Positions 1-5,064 of a stretch of DNA of 11,334 nt are shown in pieces. Origin of the DNA: Acidobacteriaceae bacterium (GTDB taxonomy: Bacteria > Acidobacteriota > Terriglobia > Terriglobales > Acidobacteriaceae). A program made the position numbers and the translations under genes. The notes below the pieces were generated by a model. That model saw only the letters and a list, made by a program, of their open reading frames with translations. It searched no databases and was not told the origin of the DNA. Within the stretch, counting starts at the first letter, position 1. Each line of letters opens with the position of its first letter. The stretch covers positions 1,182 through 12,515 of the forward strand of contig PMCH01000176.1 in assembly GCA_003154055.1 (NCBI GenBank), given 5' to 3'.

Positions 1-414
1 GCCCGCGCCCGCCGCAGCGTTGGACTGCGGGGCGGCGTCAACGTGCTCGTCACCTCGAGCGCCCAGATGAAATCGCTAAATCGACGCTTTCGCCGCAAAG
101 ACCAGGCCACCGATGTTCTCTCCTTTCCCGCCCTGCCAGAACCAAAAACACGATTGAAAACGCCCTATGCCGGAGATATTGCCATCTCGGCGGAAATCGC
201 GGCTGAGAACGCGCGCACTCTAGGACACACCGCCGGGTTGGAGATCAAGATTCTTGCCCTGCACGGCATCCTTCATCTGCGCGGCTACGACCATGAGAAC
301 AAGAACGACCACGGCAAGATGGCCCGCCGCGAAGCCTGCCTTCGCCGCGAGTTCCGCCTGCCGGTTGGCCTGATCGAGAGAGCAGCAGGCTCCCGCCCGC
401 GGAGGCGCGCTTGA
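1..414 (+). CDS. ybeY: Endoribonuclease YbeY (rRNA maturation), 5' end missing
   Basis: YbeY is a zinc-dependent single-strand endoribonuclease that matures 16S rRNA 3' ends and takes part in 70S ribosome quality control. The frame is open from base 1, so the true start lies upstream and 137 C-terminal residues are visible. The sequence VNVLVTSSAQMKSLNRRFR followed by KDQATDVLSFP is the usual family core. The zinc signature HGxLHLxGYDH is complete, with the three histidines at visible residues 88, 92 and 98 (bases 262-294). The tail after the motif is Arg-rich and ends with a TGA that overlaps the TTG start of the next gene. ybeY-corC-era is a common bacterial neighbourhood. The identity is near certain; only the N-terminal 15-20 residues appear to be missing. 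Confidence 0.95.
   Translation, partial: ARARRSVGLRGGVNVLVTSSAQMKSLNRRFRRKDQATDVLSFPALPEPKTRLKTPYAGDIAISAEIAAENARTLGHTAGLEIKILALHGILHLRGYDHENKNDHGKMARREACLRREFRLPVGLIERAAGSRPRRRA
401..405 (+). promoter_or_regulatory. Shine-Dalgarno site fixing the TTG start of the corC-like gene
   Basis: GGAGG lies five bases before the TTG at 411. This perfect, well-spaced site inside the end of ybeY decides the rare TTG start over later candidates and implies translational coupling of the two genes. Confidence 0.8.
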
Positions 415-1673
415 TCGGCGCCGGCATTGGCATCGTGGTGCTGCTGGGTCTGCTGACGCTTGTGTCGTACGTGGACCGCGTCTACCAGGAAATTGGCAAA
501 TTTCTTTCGCGCGAATTCCAGGACAACATCGATTCCTTCGAACAGTTCGTGGAGCCCCGCCTGGGAGTGGGCCGGGAGCGGGCGGCCCTCTCGATGGCCA
601 TCCTGACCCAACTGGTTACGGCAGCCATCGCCATGATTGTCGGCTTCACCGTGTTTCGCGACCGCGCCTGGAGCGGCTACGAAGTTCTTCAAGCCACGCT
701 CACCCTGATTCTGATCATCATTGTTTTTCAGCGCTTTCTTCCGTTTGTGTTTTTCTCTCGCACCCGTGGGCGCTGGCTGGCGCGCGCAACTCCGCTGCTG
801 CGAGTGCTGATTTACCTGATCCTGCCCATCACGCTGGTGTTGGGATTCCTACAGTCGGTGGCCGCGCTGACACGTGAGCACGGTGACGCCGCGCCTGAAA
901 CTCCCGCCGAAGCGGTGGACGCTCTCATCGAGGCGGGCCAGGAAGAAGGCATTTTCCAGGAAGGCGACCGCGACCTGATTCAATCGGTGGTCGAGTTCAG
1001 CGGTAAGACCGTCCGCGAGGCGATGAAGCCGCGGCCGGAGATGGTGGCCGTCCCGGTCGATTACACGGTTGAGCAGTTGGTGGACCTGCTGAAGACCAGG
1101 CCTTTTTCCCGTATCCCCGTGTACGAAGGCTCCATTCACAACATTCGTGGGGTTCTGCACGCGCAGGACGTTCTCCAGGTGCCCGACACCGAGGCTCACA
1201 CCCGCACCGTGGACACGCTGATGCGCCGGGATGTTTACTTCGTTCCCGAAAGCAAGCTGAGCAGCGATCTGCTGCGCGAGATGCAGCGCAGCAACATTCG
1301 CATGGCGATCGTGGTGGATGAATACGGAGGCGTCGCGGGCCTGGTCACGATCGAAGATTTGGTGGAAGAGATCGTCGGCGAAATTGGCGACGAGCACGAA
1401 AAAGCCCAGATCGTGCGCGAGAGCGAGCACTCCTACATCGTCCCCGGCAACATGGACGTGGACCGCCTGGACGAGTTGTTTGGCATACGCCTGGAAGGGC
1501 ACGAGTCGTCGACGATTGCTGGCCTGGTCAGTGAGTTGGCGGGACGCATTCCGAAAAAAGGCGAAGTCGTCGAGGATGAAGCCCTGAAGTTTGAAGTGTT
1601 GGATTCCACGGATCGCAAGGTGGAGCGGGTGCGCATTACGGCCGTCGCGCCAAAGCAGATGAAGTTGATTTGA
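411..1673 (+). CDS. CNNM/CBS-pair/CorC-HlyC family membrane protein
   Basis: This 420-residue protein belongs to the CorC/TlyC (hemolysin C-like) family. Members are inner-membrane proteins linked to Mg2+/Co2+ transport, and the transport direction is not settled for most of them. Hydrophobic segments lie near residues 4-20, 62-82, 92-115 and 130-150, giving a CNNM-like membrane domain. A CBS pair follows at about 204-325, containing FSRIPVYEG (232-240) and the family hallmark VDEYGGVAGLVTIEDLVEEIVGEI (302-325). A CorC_HlyC domain at about 335-412 starts with YIVPGNMDVDRLDELFG. The start is TTG, chosen because GGAGG lies five bases upstream and the codon overlaps the ybeY stop as TTGA. The membrane domain is less conserved than the CBS part. 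The gene order after ybeY matches E. coli ybeY-ybeX. The family is certain, the substrate unknown. Confidence 0.9.
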   Translation: MIGAGIGIVVLLGLLTLVSYVDRVYQEIGKFLSREFQDNIDSFEQFVEPRLGVGRERAALSMAILTQLVTAAIAMIVGFTVFRDRAWSGYEVLQATLTLILIIIVFQRFLPFVFFSRTRGRWLARATPLLRVLIYLILPITLVLGFLQSVAALTREHGDAAPETPAEAVDALIEAGQEEGIFQEGDRDLIQSVVEFSGKTVREAMKPRPEMVAVPVDYTVEQLVDLLKTRPFSRIPVYEGSIHNIRGVLHAQDVLQVPDTEAHTRTVDTLMRRDVYFVPESKLSSDLLREMQRSNIRMAIVVDEYGGVAGLVTIEDLVEEIVGEIGDEHEKAQIVRESEHSYIVPGNMDVDRLDELFGIRLEGHESSTIAGLVSELAGRIPKKGEVVEDEALKFEVLDSTDRKVERVRITAVAPKQMKLI

Positions 1674-1711
1674 GAAGACGCTGGTGCGCGTGGGACGCAT
1701 CTGGAGGTTAG

Positions 1712-2449
1712 CTACACCTTGTTGACGAACAGAATCCTCGAACACAGGCTTCCGATATTCCTCAACCGTTGGACGTCAGAGTGCGTTTCCACAAGTTCCT
1801 TTGTCGCCGCATGAGCCACTAGCGTCCGCACGGCTGATAGGTCTTCGATTTCAGAAACCTTCAGCGAGAGTCTGCCAAAATAGCAAGCTGCCTCAAGGAT
1901 CTCTCGGAAGTAGAGAATGGTGACCCAATCGCGATCCGCCTTGTTCGCTCTAAGCTTATCCATCTTGTCCACTATCTGAGTAACGCGCTTGGGGTCCCGG
2001 ATGAATTGTGGGAGTGACTCCCTCAGGACGAGAGGTCCGACCGTGTCGGCGACCTGTCGCTCCACGCCCTCAAGGAGGGCGAAATAGGGAAGTTTGACGA
2101 CCGGATCGTTGAGGTCTGAAAAGTGAACTAGACCGACAATTTCCTGCCTACCGACGACAAAAAGAAATGAGCGGTCGTGGAAGCTGTCAACCAGATCGAC
2201 AATAGGAGTTTCTGATCCGATGAGATGTTGTACTTGGATCGTTCTGGGTTGAGACTGTCCGCGTTCGAGGAACGCTACGAGCGTACCGGCCCGGCGAATG
2301 GGGATGACATCAAAATTGGAGTTGGCCTCCAGTTTTTGCTCCGCGTCGCGTTCGTCCTCAGAGCAAACGAGATCTTCCTTGGGTACCATCAGGTCGCGGG
2401 CGACAAAACTCCGCGCAAGCCTACGGAGCGTTTCCCTCAGATCAGTCAT
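1712..2449 (-). CDS. CBS-pair protein with C-terminal HEPN-like domain (putative sensor ribonuclease)
   Basis: I do not recognise a named family for this 245-residue soluble protein. The N-terminal half resembles a degenerate CBS pair: FVARDLMVP...FDVIPI at about 15-60, and a second unit ending FLFVVGRQEIVGLVHFSDL at about 80-113. CBS pairs commonly bind adenosyl nucleotides. The C-terminal half (about 115-240) looks all-helical, and R208-TLVA-H213 fits the Rx4-6H catalytic signature of HEPN ribonucleases, followed by a further helix (LVETHSDVQRLRNIGSLCSRIL). The canonical Asn after Arg is Thr here. The start is ATG at 2449 with only a weak purine tract (GAAAGA) upstream. Sampled lines of the gene are near 50% G+C against 60-70% in neighbours, suggesting transfer. 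It is antisense to corC and next to vapBC. HEPN assignment is inference from motif and position; the catalytic role is untested. Confidence 0.65.
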   Translation of the reverse strand: MTDLRETLRRLARSFVARDLMVPKEDLVCSEDERDAEQKLEANSNFDVIPIRRAGTLVAFLERGQSQPRTIQVQHLIGSETPIVDLVDSFHDRSFLFVVGRQEIVGLVHFSDLNDPVVKLPYFALLEGVERQVADTVGPLVLRESLPQFIRDPKRVTQIVDKMDKLRANKADRDWVTILYFREILEAACYFGRLSLKVSEIEDLSAVRTLVAHAATKELVETHSDVQRLRNIGSLCSRILFVNKV

Positions 2450-2558
2450 TTCGTCTTTCGGAGTCAGTCAGGGTAGGTGCCCCGCCGTCTTCTTTGGGTC
2501 AACTAGACTCTCAGATTGAATGAGGCGGGTAGCCCTCGAGATAGCGCAGTTCCGTCCG

Positions 2559-2975
2559 CTACCCAGGTACTATCCCGACGCCCGCTGCGGCAGCGGCCCG
2601 CCGGAGATCGGTGTCGGTTCTGGCCAAGGGCAAACTGAATCGCATCGCAAGCGCCAGGTATGACGCGTCGTAGTTGGTAAGGCTGTGTTTCTGTGCGAGG
2701 GCTGGCAGTTCGAGAATTTCGCGCGGAACTTGCTGGGCAGCGTCAATGGGAAGGGCCTTTAGTCGCGTCAGAAAACCGTCGATTTGATCGAATGTGATCC
2801 GCTTCCGCCGGTAGGCCATGAGAAGGCCGTTGCCCACTTCATAGAACCACAAGATCGGAACCACTGGACGTTTGGTGGAAAGGCTTGCCAGGATGTTGAG
2901 GCCATACTGCCGCCCGGCCTCGTCTTCCAGAAACCACTGGAGCGCCAACGACGCATCCAGCACCAGATCACTCAC
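2559..2975 (-). CDS. vapC: VapC-type PIN-domain toxin ribonuclease
   Basis: This 138-residue protein is a PIN-domain ribonuclease of the type II toxin class, which cleaves RNA (often tRNA or rRNA) when released from its antitoxin. The acidic Mg2+-binding residues are visible: D7 (LDASLALQWFLEDE), E46 (FYEVGNGLL), D103 (TNYDASYLALA) and D121/D123 (TDTDLRRAA). Length and order are typical. The start is GTG at 2975, which overlaps the antitoxin stop as GTGA and so implies coupled translation, as usual for vapBC. All catalytic positions are kept, so the toxin looks intact. A 7-bp inverted repeat overlaps the stop codon but has no T-tract. The RNA target cannot be read from the sequence. Confidence 0.88.
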   Translation of the reverse strand: MSDLVLDASLALQWFLEDEAGRQYGLNILASLSTKRPVVPILWFYEVGNGLLMAYRRKRITFDQIDGFLTRLKALPIDAAQQVPREILELPALAQKHSLTNYDASYLALAMRFSLPLARTDTDLRRAAAAAGVGIVPG

Positions 2976-3229
2976 AGACGGTGACCTTCGCGGATCAGTT
3001 GCTTAACCGAGATACCCTGCAGGGGAGTGCGGTTTTTCTCGACAAAGTTGAGCATTTCCCGCACGGCGTCATCATGGTCTCCATTGCTGTCTGTGGCAAG
3101 GGACAAGCGTTCCTTTTTTCGTAGGGCAACGAGTGCCGTGGCAATCACTTCCTCGGCAGATCGAAAGTGTCCTGACTTCAGCTCGTCGTTAACGATTTGT
3201 TCCTGCTCGGGAGTCAGATTGATATTCAC
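2972..3229 (-). CDS. ParD/VapB-type ribbon-helix-helix antitoxin
   Basis: This 85-residue protein is the likely antitoxin for the downstream PIN toxin. Residues 1-45 read as a ParD-like ribbon-helix-helix: a short beta strand MNINLTPEQ, then IVNDELKSGHFRSAEEVIATALVAL, including the common GxFxSAEEV turn. Such domains dimerise and bind the operon's own promoter. The remaining residues (50-85, ending VKQLIREGHRL) would be the flexible toxin-neutralising tail. The start is GTG at 3229, supported by AGGAG eight bases upstream; no ATG is available in a sensible place. Its stop overlaps the toxin start by four bases. Autoregulation by the toxin-antitoxin complex is expected from the family, and the promoter is just upstream. 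Naming it VapB or ParD is a matter of convention, as ParD-like antitoxins also pair with PIN toxins. Confidence 0.83.
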   Translation of the reverse strand: MNINLTPEQEQIVNDELKSGHFRSAEEVIATALVALRKKERLSLATDSNGDHDDAVREMLNFVEKNRTPLQGISVKQLIREGHRL

Positions 3230-3238
3230 GCGCGAAAA

Positions 3239-3243
3239 CTCCT
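3239..3243 (-). promoter_or_regulatory. Shine-Dalgarno site of the antitoxin gene
   Basis: On the minus strand AGGAG stands eight bases before the GTG start at 3229. It is the best ribosome site in the accessory block and supports this unusual GTG start. Confidence 0.7.
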
Positions 3244-3257
3244 GTGCCGACGATCAA

Positions 3258-3266
3258 ATCATAGCA
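3258..3266 (-). promoter_or_regulatory. Extended -10 promoter element of the toxin-antitoxin operon
   Basis: The minus strand reads TGCTATGAT, an extended -10 (TGn plus a TATAAT-like hexamer with one mismatch). No good -35 lies 16-18 bases upstream, as is common for extended -10 promoters. Transcription would start near 3251, giving a leader of about 20 bases containing the AGGAG. The divergent era gene is 52 bases away on the other side, so bound antitoxin could also affect era; this last point is inference. Confidence 0.4.
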
Positions 3267-3292
3267 GTTTTCTTGGTCTATCGGCGGCCGGA

Positions 3293-3313
3293 AGCCAGTA
3301 GCTGTTAGCCTAT
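3293..3313 (+). repeat. Three degenerate heptamers directly upstream of era
   Basis: Three in-phase 7-base units, AGCCAGT, AGCTGTT and AGCCTAT, share the frame AGCYnnT-like and end four bases before the era ATG. They match the style of the longer arrays at 4228-4467 and 10693-10783. Confidence 0.55.
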
Positions 3314-3317
3314 CTCC

Positions 3318-4235
3318 ATGTCCTTTCACTCCGGATTCGTTTGTATCCTTGGCCGGCCCAACGCGGGCAAGAGCACGCTGCTGAATGCGCTGGTCGGGGA
3401 GAAGCTCGCCATCATCTCGCCCAAGCCGCAGACGACGCGCAACCGCATCCTCGGGATCATCAATGTTCCCAAACAAAAAAGCCGCGATGCGGGGCAGATT
3501 GTGCTGATTGACACGCCCGGAGTGCATCGCCCGGACACCTCGCTCGGCCGCCAGATGATGTCGGATGTGCGCGAGGCGATGTCGGGATGCGATCTGATCC
3601 TGATGATCGTCGATGCCAAGAAGAAGTGGGACGCCACCGATACGTTCCTCTTCGATCTGGTCAAGAAGACTGCGACGCCTGTGTTTCTGCTCCTCAACAA
3701 AATTGACCTGCTGGCCGACAAGCGCGACCTGCTTCCGCTCATCACGCAGTTTCAGGCGTTGCGCGATTTTAAGGAGATCATTCCGATTTCCGCTTTGAAG
3801 AAGACGGGCCTCGACGAACTGCTGCAATGCGTCCTCCAGGCGCTGCCCAAGGCTCCGGCGCAATTCCCCGAGGACCAGATCACCGATCAACCGCTGCGCT
3901 TCATGGCGGCGGAGTTGATCCGCGAACATATTCTGATGCAGGTGCGGGAAGAGGTGCCGCACGCGGTTTCGGTGATGGTGGAGCAGTACGAGGAAGGGAA
4001 GACACTGACGCGCATCGCCGCGACCATCTTTTGCGACCGCAACAGCCAGAAGTCCATCCTGGTGGGAAAAGGCGGCCAGATGCTGAAGAAGATCGGGACC
4101 CATGCCCGGCTGGACATTGAGAAGTTGGTCGGGACTAAGGTGTTTTTGGAACTCTTCGTCAAAGTTCAACCGGGATGGCGGGAGTCGCGGCAGTTCGTGG
4201 AGGAACTGGACTGGCGGCGAAGGGCCGGGCTCTAG
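3318..4235 (+). CDS. era: GTPase Era (16S rRNA-binding ribosome assembly factor)
   Basis: Era is an essential GTPase that binds the 3' end of 16S rRNA through a KH domain and promotes 30S subunit maturation. All G motifs are present: G1 GRPNAGKST (12-20), switch-I KPQTTRNRI (36-44), G3 DTPG (65-68), G4 NKID (127-130) and G5 SAL (158-160). The KH type II domain covers about 200-290, with GKGGQMLKKIG (250-260) and the typical ending VKVQPGWRES. At 305 residues the length is normal. ATG 3318 is the only possible start because an in-frame TAG lies only four codons upstream; no Shine-Dalgarno site is visible, and the leader consists of heptamer repeats. The stop TAG lies within the next heptamer array. 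Together with ybeY it belongs to a ribosome-biogenesis neighbourhood interrupted here by accessory genes. Confidence 0.97.
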   Translation: MSFHSGFVCILGRPNAGKSTLLNALVGEKLAIISPKPQTTRNRILGIINVPKQKSRDAGQIVLIDTPGVHRPDTSLGRQMMSDVREAMSGCDLILMIVDAKKKWDATDTFLFDLVKKTATPVFLLLNKIDLLADKRDLLPLITQFQALRDFKEIIPISALKKTGLDELLQCVLQALPKAPAQFPEDQITDQPLRFMAAELIREHILMQVREEVPHAVSVMVEQYEEGKTLTRIAATIFCDRNSQKSILVGKGGQMLKKIGTHARLDIEKLVGTKVFLELFVKVQPGWRESRQFVEELDWRRRAGL

Positions 4236-4274
4236 GGCTGGCTTGCGGCTCTCGGCTCCAGGCTCTTGGCCTTA
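4228..4274 (+). repeat. Degenerate heptamer array, GGCTCTn type, at the era stop
   Basis: Units GGCTCTA and GGGCTGG start at 4228, with the era stop inside. After five extra bases, four in-phase units follow: GGCTCTC, GGCTCCA, GGCTCTT, GGCCTTA (4247-4274). Their complement is the unit type of the next array (AGAGCCn / GGAGCCT), so the two arrays form an inverted pair that could fold into a long imperfect stem after era. Confidence 0.7.
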
Positions 4275-4300
4275 GATCGCGAATGGCAGGTTTTTCAGAT

Positions 4301-4349
4301 AAGTCCCAAAGCCTAGAGCCGAAAGCCCAAAGCCCGGAGCCTGAATCAT
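4301..4349 (+). repeat. Degenerate heptamer array, AAAGCCC/GGAGCCT type
   Basis: Seven consecutive 7-base steps: AAGTCCC, AAAGCCT, AGAGCCG, AAAGCCC, AAAGCCC, GGAGCCT, GAATCAT. Two adjacent units are identical. This array is complementary in type to the one at 4228-4274 and in the same orientation as the one at 4412-4467, with which it shares an exact 14-base stretch (4329-4342 and 4433-4446). Confidence 0.75.
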
Positions 4350-4411
4350 GGTTTGCATCCCGGACCGGAAGTCCCTAGAATCTTTCTCAGTGTGGGATAT
4401 CTCAAATCCCC

Positions 4412-4467
4412 GGAGCATCGAGCCCAGGGCGTAAAGCCCGGAGCCTTAACGCCCGAATCCCAAATGC
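4412..4467 (+). repeat. Degenerate heptamer array reaching the start of the anti-sigma gene
   Basis: Eight 7-base steps: GGAGCAT, CGAGCCC, AGGGCGT, AAAGCCC, GGAGCCT, TAACGCC, CGAATCC, CAAATGC. The last unit contains the ATG (4464) used as the start of the following kinase gene. The array leaves the upstream frame open as far as a TTG at 4353, which I regard as an artefact of the repeat. Confidence 0.65.
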
Positions 4468-4925
4468 CAGATTCTTCCTCGTCCTCGCATCCCCCGAAGT
4501 CCTGCAACTTCGACGCTCAGAAGCTCATTCTCAAGCTGAGCGTGACCCTTGCCGCGGACCGGAAGGCGGTCGATCCGGTGGTGCGGAGCGTGATGAATAT
4601 AGTCCGCGAGACGAAGTGCGCCAGCGGGCGGGAAGACGACATCGAACTCGCGCTCTCAGAGGCGCTGGCGAACGCGGTCGTGCACGGCGCGGGCTCCGAT
4701 CCCACGAAGATCATCGAATGCGACGTGGCTTGCGACGAAGAGCGCGGCATGCTCATCGTGGTCCGCGACCCCGGCCCGGGCTTTGATCCCGCCAGCCTCG
4801 TCAACCCCTGCGTTGGCGAAAATATCTATTCCAACCATGGCCGCGGCATTTACCTGATCAACCAGTTGATGGATGAAGTCCGTTTCGACAAGAACGGCAC
4901 TGAGATTCGCATGATCAAGAGATAG
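4464..4925 (+). CDS. RsbW/SpoIIAB-like serine kinase, anti-sigma factor (HATPase_c_2)
   Basis: This 153-residue protein is a GHKL ATPase of the RsbW/SpoIIAB type. Such proteins sequester a sigma factor and phosphorylate a STAS anti-anti-sigma factor on serine. Visible motifs are the N box ELALSEALANAVVHG (61-75; E66, N70), the G1 box DPGPGFDP (102-109) and the G2 box GRGIYLINQL (126-135). There is no histidine phosphoacceptor or transmembrane segment. ATG 4464 is preferred because the conserved fold starts near residue 20 and everything upstream is heptamer repeat; no clear Shine-Dalgarno site precedes it. A low-complexity Ser-rich start (DSSSSSH) is probably non-conserved. No sigma factor or STAS protein is in the window, so it is an orphan here. 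It converges on the ntrX-like gene. Confidence 0.83.
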   Translation: MPDSSSSSHPPKSCNFDAQKLILKLSVTLAADRKAVDPVVRSVMNIVRETKCASGREDDIELALSEALANAVVHGAGSDPTKIIECDVACDEERGMLIVVRDPGPGFDPASLVNPCVGENIYSNHGRGIYLINQLMDEVRFDKNGTEIRMIKR

Positions 4926-4926
4926 G

Positions 4927-4954
4927 TCGCAGATGGCAGGTCGGAGATCGCAGG
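4927..4954 (+). repeat. Degenerate heptamer array, TGGCAGG type
   Basis: Four in-phase units, TCGCAGA, TGGCAGG, TCGGAGA and TCGCAGG, begin two bases after the kinase stop codon. TGGCAGG is the exact complement of a rotation of the CCACCTG unit at 5031-5064, so the two arrays are inverted around a 76-base centre. Confidence 0.65.
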
Positions 4955-5030
4955 AAAATCGAGGCAGTAGCGACGGCAACAGACGGAATTGAGTTGACCT
5001 CTTCCGCAATTAGGGTTTTGTATTTCTCTG

Positions 5031-5064
5031 CCACCTGCCACCTGCCACCTGCCACCTGCCACCT
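5031..5064 (+). repeat. Perfect tandem heptamer CCACCTG, 4.9 copies
   Basis: Four exact copies of CCACCTG plus six bases of a fifth run into the stop codon of the ntrX-like gene (TAG on the minus strand, 5065-5063). Being perfect, this is the array most likely to change length by slippage, but this would alter only the 3' untranslated regions of both convergent genes, not their proteins. Confidence 0.9.

Noticed and set aside
849..1745. Long open frame antisense to the corC-like gene
   Set aside because: It is the high-GC shadow of a clearly conserved gene, His/Gln-rich and without recognisable motifs.
2450..2558. TTGACC on the minus strand as promoter of the CBS-HEPN gene
   Set aside because: No acceptable -10 at the right distance, so a promoter cannot be supported although one must exist nearby.
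2527..2564. GGGTAGC / GCTACCC inverted repeat across the vapC stop
   Set aside because: Only 7 bp with a 24-base loop and no T-tract; too weak to call a terminator.
1706..3312. Shared GTTAGC at both edges of the accessory block as a target-site duplication
   Set aside because: Only six bases match, the second copy is part of a heptamer array, and no transposase or terminal inverted repeats are present.
3189..4169. Long open frame antisense to era
   Set aside because: It shadows the conserved GTPase and has no domain likeness.
4353..4463. N-terminal extension of the kinase from TTG 4353
   Set aside because: The 37 extra residues translate heptamer repeats, have no ribosome site, and lie before the conserved fold.
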